A DNA stretch of 64,000 nt from Brassicibacter mesophilus (GTDB lineage Bacteria > Bacillota > Clostridia > Tissierellales > Proteiniboraceae), in assembly GCF_050433385.1 (NCBI RefSeq), contig NZ_JBNPXI010000010.1, positions 74,719 to 138,718 of the forward strand, written 5' to 3'. A program made the translations under genes and the position numbers. Below the pieces are notes generated by a model. It worked only from the letters and a program-made list of their open reading frames with translations. It had not been told where the DNA came from and did no database searches. Numbering within the stretch: the first letter of the stretch is position 1; the number at the start of each line of letters is the position of its first letter. Of this stretch, positions 52,338 to 60,185 are shown one piece after another.

Positions 52338-52353
52338 TGGCATGAAGTATGCA
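52338..52353 (+). promoter_or_regulatory. Sigma-54 (-24/-12) promoter of the hydrogenase operon
   Basis: TGGCATGAAGTATGCA: GG at 52339-52340 and GC at 52351-52352 with 10 bases between. -12 is ATGC rather than TTGC; otherwise consensus. 40 bases before the first gene. Confidence 0.78.
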
Positions 52354-52393
52354 AAATATATAATTAACTAAGTAAAATAAGGGGGTTTGTAAA

Positions 52394-52753
52394 ATGTCAT
52401 ATAGAGATATTTATGATGATCTGAGAAAATCAGCAGAAGAAGCTATTAAAAATAAAAAAACAAATGGAAAAATTAGAGCTATTCTAGGATATTCAATATG
52501 TAGTGTAAGTGTTGGTGCAAATGAAGTATTAAGAGCACTCCAAGAGGTGTTAATGGAAGCTGACATAAAAAATGTAATTATTGAAACAACAGGATGCATA
52601 GGTTTATGTTCTAAAGAACCATTACTAGATATTTATATGCCAAACGGTGAACGATACACATATGAACAAGTTACCGCAAAAAAGGCAAAGGCTATAATAT
52701 TATCTCATTCATTATATGAAGAAGAAGTAGAGGAATGGCTAATAAAAATGTAA
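52394..52753 (+). CDS. Stand-alone thioredoxin-like [2Fe-2S] ferredoxin of the hydrogenase operon
   Basis: 119 residues with the thioredoxin-like ferredoxin pattern: Cys in YSICSVSVGANEVLRAL and the pair GCIGLCSKEPLLDI. Only three cysteines are visible, so cluster ligation is not fully assigned. In many NuoF/HydB proteins this domain is fused to the N terminus; here it is a separate gene, and the downstream HydB-like protein lacks it. It probably passes electrons within the hydrogenase complex. Strong AAGGGGG site. Confidence 0.82.
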   Translation: MSYRDIYDDLRKSAEEAIKNKKTNGKIRAILGYSICSVSVGANEVLRALQEVLMEADIKNVIIETTGCIGLCSKEPLLDIYMPNGERYTYEQVTAKKAKAIILSHSLYEEEVEEWLIKM

Positions 52754-52765
52754 GGGGGTATATTT

Positions 52766-53239
52766 GTGGATGCTGTGCAAAGGGTTCAAGAAATCATCAA
52801 GAAAATTGGGAGAACACCAGATAAGTTAATAGAAATATTAATCGAAATCCAATCCAGCTCAGATAAGCACTATGTAACAGAAGAAGAACTTCAAATTGTT
52901 TCTAATTATTTGGAAATTCCTCTTAGTAAAGCTTATGGAGTTGCTACATTTTATTCTATGCTGTCAACTAAGAAAAGAGGTAAATTTGTAATACAAATAT
53001 GCAATAGCGCTCCTTGTTATCTAAAAAATTCGAAGAATATTGCGGAGACTTTTGAAGCTATTTTAGGAATAGAGGTTGGTGAAGTAACTAAAGATGGTTT
53101 ATTTTCACTAGAATATACAAGCTGCATAGGAGCTTGTGATATAGCTCCTGCTGTTAAAATCAATGACGATATATATGGAGAACTTAATGCAGAAAAAATA
53201 GAAAAAATTATCAATGACTTAAGAAAGGAGGAAATGTAG
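52766..53239 (+). CDS. NAD-linked hydrogenase, NuoE/HydC-like [2Fe-2S] subunit
   Basis: 157 residues of the complex I 24-kDa family. Helical N-terminal part, then IPLSKAYGVATFYSML and the cluster ligands ICNSAPCYLK (C-x4-C) and YTSCIGACDIAP (C-x3-C). Start GTG 52766 behind AAGGGGG. The stop is directly followed by the ATG of the next gene, so translation is coupled. Called HymA/HydC in hydrogenase complexes. Confidence 0.92.
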   Translation: MDAVQRVQEIIKKIGRTPDKLIEILIEIQSSSDKHYVTEEELQIVSNYLEIPLSKAYGVATFYSMLSTKKRGKFVIQICNSAPCYLKNSKNIAETFEAILGIEVGEVTKDGLFSLEYTSCIGACDIAPAVKINDDIYGELNAEKIEKIINDLRKEEM

Positions 53240-54526
53240 ATGGTAAATCTAGTTTCTAGGCTATGTGGCAAAATCAGTCCATTATCAATAAAGCAGTATA
53301 AAGAAAATGGTGGCCTTAAGGGGTTAGAAAATGGACTGTTTAAAATGACTCCACAAAATATAATAGAACTCATTAAAGATTCAAATCTAAGAGGGAGAGG
53401 TGGAGCAGCTTTTCCTACTGGACTTAAATGGGAGTTTGTATCTATAGAACAAAGTGATATTAAGTATATAATTTGTAATGCAGATGAAGGTGAGCCTGGT
53501 ACTTTTAAAGATAAGGTTATCTTAGATGGATGTCCTTTTCAGCTAATTGAAGGAATGATTATAGCCGCATATGCAGTAGGTGCTCAAAAAGGATACGTTT
53601 ATATTAGAGGTGAGTATCCAAAGTCTAAGCAAACGCTAAAAAAAGCTATTGACATATTTAGAAGAGAGGGATATTTAGGAGACACTATATTAGGGCTAGA
53701 TTTTAATTTTGATATTGAAGTCAGAACAGGAGCAGGTGCATATATTTGTGGAGAAGAAACTGCATTAATTGAGTCCATAGAAGGAAATCCTGGTAGATCA
53801 AGATTTAAGCCCCCATATCCTCCTAATAGTGGGTTGTGGGGAAAGCCTACACTTGTAAATAATGTCGAAACATTGGCTAATATACCAATAATATTATCTA
53901 TAGGTGCAGACGAATTTAAGAGATATGGAACTAAAACAAGTAGTGGTACTAAGCTGATTTCAGTTAGTGGAAGTGTAGTTAATAAAGGAGTATTTGAAAT
54001 AGAACTAGGCACTACTTTGAGGGAAATAGTATATGATATATGTGGTGGCATGCAGGAAGATAAAGAACTAAAGTTTATTCAATTAGGAGGTTCATCAGGT
54101 GCATGTCTTCCTGAAACTTTATTAGATGTAAAACTTGATTTTGATGATCTGAGGAAACTTGATATAGGTCTTGGCTCTGGAGCCATTCTCGTAGTTGATA
54201 AATCAGTATGTTTACTTGACTTTATGAAGACGACAATGGAGTTTTTTAAGCATGAATCCTGTGGGAAATGTACTCCATGTAGAGAAGGAAATCGTCATAT
54301 CATCATGATAATTGATAGGATAATTAAAGGCAATGGAACTCAAAGAGACTTAGAGCTTTTAGCAAATATTGCTTTAGTTATGAAAGATGCTTCTTTATGC
54401 GGCCTAGGGCAGGCAGCTCCTACAGCACTCTTAACAACTATGAAATATTTTGAAAAAGAATACAACGAGCATTTAGAAGGATTTTGTAATGCAGGGGTAT
54501 GTAGTTTAAATATGGGGGTAATATAA
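53240..54526 (+). CDS. NAD-linked hydrogenase, NuoF/HydB-like flavoprotein subunit
   Basis: 428 residues. FMN/NADH-binding signatures GRGGAAFPTGLKW, NADEGEPGTFKDK and GAGAYICGEETALIESIEG; a [4Fe-4S] site SCGKCTPCREG plus a later Cys in SLCGLG. It lacks the N-terminal thioredoxin-like domain (separate gene 52394-52753) and the C-terminal two-[4Fe-4S] ferredoxin domain of Thermotoga-type bifurcating HydB. It therefore resembles NuoF or the shorter HydB of NADH-dependent hydrogenases. Whether it bifurcates electrons cannot be read from sequence. Confidence 0.93.
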   Translation: MVNLVSRLCGKISPLSIKQYKENGGLKGLENGLFKMTPQNIIELIKDSNLRGRGGAAFPTGLKWEFVSIEQSDIKYIICNADEGEPGTFKDKVILDGCPFQLIEGMIIAAYAVGAQKGYVYIRGEYPKSKQTLKKAIDIFRREGYLGDTILGLDFNFDIEVRTGAGAYICGEETALIESIEGNPGRSRFKPPYPPNSGLWGKPTLVNNVETLANIPIILSIGADEFKRYGTKTSSGTKLISVSGSVVNKGVFEIELGTTLREIVYDICGGMQEDKELKFIQLGGSSGACLPETLLDVKLDFDDLRKLDIGLGSGAILVVDKSVCLLDFMKTTMEFFKHESCGKCTPCREGNRHIIMIIDRIIKGNGTQRDLELLANIALVMKDASLCGLGQAAPTALLTTMKYFEKEYNEHLEGFCNAGVCSLNMGVI

Positions 54527-56245
54527 ATGGCTAATATAGAGATTAATATTAATGGTATAAACTTAAGTGTAGAGGAAGGCACAACTATTCTTGAAGCAGC
54601 TAGAAAAATAAACATTGATATACCCACTCTTTGCTACCATCCTGACCAAAAAGTAAAAGGTAACTGTAGAGTATGTATAGTAGAAGTAGAAGGACAAAAA
54701 GCATTCGCTGCAGCTTGCTGTACACCTGCAAGAGAGGGAATGAGAATAAAAACAAATACAAAAAAAATAAGAGAAGCAAGAAAATCAATTGTTGAGCTGA
54801 TTCTCTCAAATCATAACAGTGATTGTCTATCATGTACAAGAAATGGCAATTGTGAACTTCAGACTTTGTGTGAAGAATTAAATATTAGGGATTTTAATTT
54901 GAGTAAGGTTGTTAACATTTTACCAAATGATGAATCGAATCCTAGTATTGTAAGAGATCTAAGCAAGTGTATTAAATGTGGCAGATGTGTAGAGGTTTGC
55001 CATGAAGTACAAGGGATAGGGGCCATATATAATGCAAATAGAAGCTGTGAAATGCAAGTAGTTCCTCCTTATGGCAGAAATTTGACTGAAGCTAAATGTG
55101 TATATTGCGGGCAATGTATAAATGTATGTCCCGTAGGAGCAATATATGAAAAAGATGATACTGAAGAAGTATGGAGAGCACTTGATGACCATAATAAACA
55201 TGTAGTTGTGCAAGTAGCACCGGCTGTAAGGGTTAGTTTAGGCGAAGAATTTAATATGGAACCTGGAAACATATTAACTGGAAAAATAGTTGCTTTCTTA
55301 AAGACAATAGGATTTGATAAAGTATTTGATACAAACTTTACAGCAGACCTTACAATAATTGAAGAAGGGAATGAATTGCTTCACCGAATAGAGAATGGTG
55401 GTAAGCTTCCTATGCTGACATCATGTAGCCCTGGCTGGATAAATTATATCGAGCATTTTTATCCAGAACTACTAGACCATGTTTCATCATGTAAATCGCC
55501 TCAACAGATGTTTGGTGCATTAGCTAAATCTTATTATTCTCAGAAATATAATCTAGATTGTAATAATATTGTTGTAGTATCTATTATGCCTTGTACTGCT
55601 AAAAAGGCAGAAGCTAATAGAAATGAAATGAATAGTAGTGGGTATCAAGATGTTGATATTGTTCTAACAACAAGAGAGTTGGCCAAAATGATAAAACAAT
55701 CTGGTATACAAATTGAAAGGCTTGAAGATAAAGAGTTTGATTCTCCTTTCGGAATATCTACTGGAGCTGCTGCTATATTTGGAGCCACTGGTGGAGTGAT
55801 GGAGGCAGCTTTAAGAACTGTATATGAAGTAGTAACTGGTGATGACCTTGAAAACATAGAATTTGAAGATCTAAGAGGAATTGAAGGGTTTAAAGAAAGT
55901 GATATTAAAGTTGGAAATACTAATGTCAAAGTTGCAGTAGTTAATGGTTTAAAAAATGCGAAAATGATGTTAGAGATGATTAAGGATGGAAAGGCCGACT
56001 ATCACTTTGTAGAAGTGATGTGCTGTCCTGGAGGATGCATTGGAGGAGGAGGCCAGCCAATACCAGGCACTAATGAGATAAAGAAGAAAAGAATAGAAGG
56101 TATATATAATGTTGATATCAATTCAGCCATAAGAAAATCTCATCAGAATACTGTGGTAGATACACTATATAAAGAGTTTTTAGGCAAGCCTTTAGGTGAG
56201 AAGTCGCATAAATTTCTTCATACGCATTATACTAATAGGAGTTAG
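54527..56245 (+). CDS. hydA: [FeFe] hydrogenase catalytic subunit HydA/HymC
   Basis: 572 residues. In order: plant-type [2Fe-2S] domain (Cys36/47/50/64), His-Cys [4Fe-4S] domain (His96, Cys100/103/109), two [4Fe-4S] clusters (Cys148/151/154 with 201; 191/194/197 with 158), then the H-cluster domain with TSCSPGW (Cys300), MPCTAKKAE (Cys356) and VMCCPGGCIGGG (Cys500, Cys504). Full length and intact. The proton-relay Cys of TSCCPGW is Ser301 here, which to my knowledge also occurs in NAD-linked, bifurcating-type enzymes. Evolves or takes up H2 with NAD(H) and possibly ferredoxin via the preceding subunits. Confidence 0.95.
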   Translation: MANIEININGINLSVEEGTTILEAARKINIDIPTLCYHPDQKVKGNCRVCIVEVEGQKAFAAACCTPAREGMRIKTNTKKIREARKSIVELILSNHNSDCLSCTRNGNCELQTLCEELNIRDFNLSKVVNILPNDESNPSIVRDLSKCIKCGRCVEVCHEVQGIGAIYNANRSCEMQVVPPYGRNLTEAKCVYCGQCINVCPVGAIYEKDDTEEVWRALDDHNKHVVVQVAPAVRVSLGEEFNMEPGNILTGKIVAFLKTIGFDKVFDTNFTADLTIIEEGNELLHRIENGGKLPMLTSCSPGWINYIEHFYPELLDHVSSCKSPQQMFGALAKSYYSQKYNLDCNNIVVVSIMPCTAKKAEANRNEMNSSGYQDVDIVLTTRELAKMIKQSGIQIERLEDKEFDSPFGISTGAAAIFGATGGVMEAALRTVYEVVTGDDLENIEFEDLRGIEGFKESDIKVGNTNVKVAVVNGLKNAKMMLEMIKDGKADYHFVEVMCCPGGCIGGGGQPIPGTNEIKKKRIEGIYNVDINSAIRKSHQNTVVDTLYKEFLGKPLGEKSHKFLHTHYTNRS

Positions 56246-56269
56246 AAAATTTTCAAATATAGATATTTT

Positions 56270-56299
56270 AAAAAGAATAGACTTAAGTCTATTCTTTTT
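56270..56299 (+). terminator. Terminator after the hydrogenase operon
   Basis: A 30-base perfect palindrome (arms 56270-56284 and 56285-56299) ending in five T. A tight loop forms around CTTAAG. Confidence 0.85.
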
Positions 56300-56376
56300 G
56301 TTCTTGTAAATTAAATAAATATATGATAATATTAAATAAGCAATTGTTTATTCAATAAGCATAAGTTGGTGACGAT

Positions 56377-57471
56377 ATGACTTCGAGAGAAAAAGAAATA
56401 TTAAATATTATAAAGAACAACCCGATGATTACACAACAGCAGCTAGCTGATGTTCTTAATATTACAAGATCATCAGTTGCTGTGCATATTACTAATCTGA
56501 CAAAGAAGGGATATATAAAGGGCAAGGGATATGTTTTAAGTGAAAGTGAGTATGCTACAGTAATAGGTGGAACAAACATAGATATACAAGGCTTTACTCA
56601 TAGTGTACTTAAATACATGGATTCTAATCCTGGAAAGGTAAAGTTATCATTAGGTGGGGTAGGAAGAAATATTGCTGAAAATTTAACTAAGCTTGGAGTT
56701 GAGACTAAACTAATATCAGCATTTGGCGATGATTTATATGGAGCAAAGATACTTAATGAATGCAAAGCTTGTGGGATAGATATGGATAATTGTTTAGCGC
56801 TAAAAAACACAGTATCATCTGTATATCTTTCAGTATTAGATGAATGTGGAGATATGAGGGTTGCAATATCAGATATGGATATTTTTGAAGAAATAAACAT
56901 TGATTTTTTAAAATCAAAATCCTATGTTATAGAAAACTCTGAGGTTATTATTATGGATACAAATATTCGCAAAGATGCTATTGAGTACTTACTTAACAAC
57001 TACAAGCATAAAGCATTCTTTTTGGATACGGTGTCAACTACTAAGGCTGAGAAGGTCAAGGACATGATAGGATACTTTCATACAATTAAGCCTAATAAAT
57101 ATGAAGCTGAGATTTTGACAGATATAAAGATAAAAAATAATGACGATCTCAGACGTGTTTCAGATTTCCTTTTAAACAAAGGAGTAGAAAGGGTCTTTAT
57201 TAGTTTGGGTAAAGAAGGTGTGTACTATAGTGATGGATGTAATTCTAATCTAATAAAAACACCAGAAATCAAAGTAATAAATGCCACAGGGGCTGGAGAT
57301 GCTTTTATTGCTGCATTGGTATACTCATATATTAATGATTATGATATTGAATATGCAGCGAGATATTCTATGGCTGCATCTGTACTAGCATTAAGTCATG
57401 AAAACACTATAAACCCTAATATATCGAATGGAAGCATTATTAATAAGATGAAGGAGTTGAAGTTATGTTAA
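56377..57471 (+). CDS. psuK: Pseudouridine kinase with N-terminal winged helix (PfkB family)
   Basis: 364 residues. An N-terminal winged HTH (residues 1-55: TQQQLADVLNITRSSVAVHI) precedes a PfkB sugar-kinase domain with GGTNIDIQGF, LGGVGRNIAENLTKLG and the catalytic NATGAGDAFIAAL. Adjacent psuG overlaps its end by seven bases, identifying the substrate as pseudouridine rather than ribose or fructose-P. The HTH may make it its own regulator (inference). Confidence 0.9.
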   Translation: MTSREKEILNIIKNNPMITQQQLADVLNITRSSVAVHITNLTKKGYIKGKGYVLSESEYATVIGGTNIDIQGFTHSVLKYMDSNPGKVKLSLGGVGRNIAENLTKLGVETKLISAFGDDLYGAKILNECKACGIDMDNCLALKNTVSSVYLSVLDECGDMRVAISDMDIFEEINIDFLKSKSYVIENSEVIIMDTNIRKDAIEYLLNNYKHKAFFLDTVSTTKAEKVKDMIGYFHTIKPNKYEAEILTDIKIKNNDDLRRVSDFLLNKGVERVFISLGKEGVYYSDGCNSNLIKTPEIKVINATGAGDAFIAALVYSYINDYDIEYAARYSMAASVLALSHENTINPNISNGSIINKMKELKLC

Positions 57472-58379
57472 AACAATATTTATGTATTAAGCAAGAAGTC
57501 CAAGATGCATTAAAAGAAGGTAGACCAGTTGTAGCTCTAGAATCTACTATAATTTCTCATGGAATGCCTTATCCTAAAAATATTGAGACTGCAAAACAAG
57601 TTGAAATGATAATCAGAGAAAATGGAGCAGTACCAGCAACTATAGCCATAATTGATGGGAAGTTAAAGGTAGGATTAACAGAAGATGAACTGGAATACTT
57701 AGGAAAAGGAACTGACGTAGTGAAAACAAGTAGAAGAGATATACCTTTTATTATTGCAAAACGACTAAGTGGTGCAACAACTGTTGCTTCAACAATGATA
57801 ATTGCTGAATTAGCAGGGATAAAGGTTTTTGCTACAGGAGGAATTGGTGGAGTTCATAGAAATGCTCAAGAAACATTTGACATATCTGCAGACTTACAGG
57901 AACTTGCTAGCACAAGCGTAGCTGTTGTATGTGCTGGGGCAAAATCTATTTTAGATATTGGTTTGACATTAGAATATTTAGAAACATATGGAGTACCAGT
58001 TGTAGGATTTAAAACAGAAGATTTTCCCGCTTTTTATACAAGAAAAAGTGGATATAAGGTAGATTACACGGTGGATTCAGAACATGAATTGGCAAAAGCA
58101 ATAAAGGCTAAGTGGGATTTAAATCTTGAAGGGGGCATTGTGATTGGTAATCCTATTCCACAAGAATATGAGATGGACTATGAAATAATAAATAAAGCTA
58201 TAAACGATGCACTAGCTGAAGCTGAAGCTAAAGAGATAAAAGGAAAAGAGTCTACACCATTTCTTTTATCAAAGGTTAAAAGCATTACTCAAGGAAAGAG
58301 TTTGGAATCAAATATTCAACTTGTGTATAATAACGCAAAGGTTGCAGCAAGATTGGCAGTTGAGATCAGTAAGTTATAA
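57465..58379 (+). CDS. psuG: Pseudouridine-5'-phosphate glycosidase
   Basis: Cleaves the C-C glycosidic bond of pseudouridine 5'-phosphate to uracil and ribose 5-phosphate. Diagnostic segments: VALESTIISHGMPYP, the catalytic-Lys region DVVKTSRRDIP, GATTVASTMIIAELAGI, FATGGIGGVHR. 304 residues, normal. ATG 57465 overlaps psuK, so the two enzymes are made together. Confidence 0.95.
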   Translation: MLKQYLCIKQEVQDALKEGRPVVALESTIISHGMPYPKNIETAKQVEMIIRENGAVPATIAIIDGKLKVGLTEDELEYLGKGTDVVKTSRRDIPFIIAKRLSGATTVASTMIIAELAGIKVFATGGIGGVHRNAQETFDISADLQELASTSVAVVCAGAKSILDIGLTLEYLETYGVPVVGFKTEDFPAFYTRKSGYKVDYTVDSEHELAKAIKAKWDLNLEGGIVIGNPIPQEYEMDYEIINKAINDALAEAEAKEIKGKESTPFLLSKVKSITQGKSLESNIQLVYNNAKVAARLAVEISKL

Positions 58380-58401
58380 AAACTGTAGAAATAGATATGA
58401 T

Positions 58402-58435
58402 AAACATGTAATCAGTAGGATTACATGTTTATTTG
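58402..58435 (+). terminator. Terminator after psuG
   Basis: AAACATGTAATC (58402-58413) pairs with GATTACATGTTT (58419-58430), then ATTTG. Confidence 0.7.
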
Positions 58436-58561
58436 TTTTAGAGAACAATAATTACAAAATTTTATTATAAAAACATGGTATTCTGTGTAAATATTTATTG
58501 CATTAAGTAAATAATAAATATATAATTAAAACGCTAATGTTTAGAAGGGATGGAAAAATTA

Positions 58562-60142
58562 ATGGAAAAAACAAGATTTGATGATTTAAATTTATCTAAA
58601 GAGATAAATAAAGCAATTAAGGAAATGGGTTTCGAAGAGGCGACTCCTATTCAGACACAAGCAATACCTTATATACTAGAAGGAAAGGACGTAATAGGTC
58701 AAGCTCAAACAGGTACAGGAAAAACAGCAGCCTTTGGTATACCTGTATTAGAGATGGTAAATCCTAGCCTAAAAAAACTACAGGCCTTAATTTTATGTCC
58801 TACAAGAGAATTGGCTATCCAGGTAGCTGAAGAGTTAAGAAGGCTTGCACAATTTAAGAACAACGTTAAAACCTTGCCTATCTATGGCGGGCAGCCTATA
58901 GAGCGTCAAATTAAAGCGTTAAAGAGTGGTATTCAAATTGTAATTGGTACTCCAGGACGTGTGATGGATCACATGAGACGCCACACTTTAAAAATGGAAC
59001 ATTTAAATATGATTGTACTGGATGAAGCTGATGAAATGCTTGATATGGGCTTTAGAGAGGATATTGAGCTTATTCTACAAAAAACTCCATCTGAGAGACA
59101 GACAATTTTATTTTCTGCTACTATGCCTAAACCAATATTAAGTTTAGCAGAGAAATACCAAACTAATCCTAAATTGATAAAAGTAGTGCATAAAGAATTA
59201 ACAGTACCAAGTATTGAACAAAATTATTTAGAAGTTAAAGAAAAAAATAAATTTGAAATACTTTGTCGCTTAATTGATATGTACAATCCTAAGCTTTCTT
59301 TAGTATTTTGTAACACTAAAAGAAAGGTTGATGATATTGTTGCACAGTTCCAAAGTAGAGGATATTTTGCAGATGCTCTTCATGGCGACTTAAAACAATC
59401 ACAAAGAGATAAAGTAATGGATAAGTTTAGAAACGGAACTATAGAAATATTAGTTGCGACAGATGTTGCGGCAAGAGGAATAGACGTTGATGATGTTGAA
59501 ACTGTATTTAACTATGATGTACCTCAAGATGAAGAATACTATGTTCACAGAATTGGTAGAACTGGACGTGCAGGTAGAACAGGAAGAGCATTTACTTTTG
59601 CTTTTGGAAAAGAAATATACAGATTAAAAGATATTCAAAAATATACTAAAACAAAAATTAAAAGACACGATATACCTACTGTAAGTGATATAGAAGAAAT
59701 AAAAATAAATTTATTTATGCAGAAAGTTAAAGCAGTTCTTGATGATGGGGGACTTGAGAAATATATAGGTATTATAGAAAAGTTTTTAGAAGAAGATCAT
59801 ACATCTATGGATGTTGCAGCAGCTTTGTTAAAGATGTCCATAGGTCAAAAAGATAGTGATGAAATGTCTGAAGAAGCTTATAGTGACACAGGTGCAGAAC
59901 CAGGAATGGTAAGACTTTTTATAAATATAGGTAAGAATCATAAAATTAGAGCAAATGATATTGTTGGAGCAATTGCTGGAGAAACAGGAATATCAGGAAA
60001 GGTTATCGGTGCTATTGATATCTATGATAAATATACATTTGTTGAAGTACCAAGAGAAAATGCAAAAGAAGTTCTAAAGATAATGAAAGACAACCAAATT
60101 AAAGGCAAAAAAATAAATATTGAACCTGCTAATGCCAAATAA
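58562..60142 (+). CDS. DEAD-box RNA helicase with C-terminal DbpA RNA-binding domain
   Basis: Motifs in order: GFEEATPIQTQAIP (Q motif), AQTGTGKT (I), PTRELA (Ia), GTPGR, DEAD (II), SAT (III), ARGIDVD (V), HRIGRTGRAGRTG (VI). A DbpA-type RRM ends the protein (MVRLFINIGKNHKI). Probably CshA/DeaD-like, acting on ribosome assembly or mRNA decay, often cold induced. ATG 58562 matches the usual family start (MEKTRFDDLNL); ATG 58550 in the same frame is possible but overlaps the ribosome-binding site. About 526 residues. Confidence 0.93.
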   Translation: MEKTRFDDLNLSKEINKAIKEMGFEEATPIQTQAIPYILEGKDVIGQAQTGTGKTAAFGIPVLEMVNPSLKKLQALILCPTRELAIQVAEELRRLAQFKNNVKTLPIYGGQPIERQIKALKSGIQIVIGTPGRVMDHMRRHTLKMEHLNMIVLDEADEMLDMGFREDIELILQKTPSERQTILFSATMPKPILSLAEKYQTNPKLIKVVHKELTVPSIEQNYLEVKEKNKFEILCRLIDMYNPKLSLVFCNTKRKVDDIVAQFQSRGYFADALHGDLKQSQRDKVMDKFRNGTIEILVATDVAARGIDVDDVETVFNYDVPQDEEYYVHRIGRTGRAGRTGRAFTFAFGKEIYRLKDIQKYTKTKIKRHDIPTVSDIEEIKINLFMQKVKAVLDDGGLEKYIGIIEKFLEEDHTSMDVAAALLKMSIGQKDSDEMSEEAYSDTGAEPGMVRLFINIGKNHKIRANDIVGAIAGETGISGKVIGAIDIYDKYTFVEVPRENAKEVLKIMKDNQIKGKKINIEPANAK

Positions 60143-60185
60143 TTAAGCCAAATAGAAACGTTTAAATGAAAGGAAATAGAAAAAG

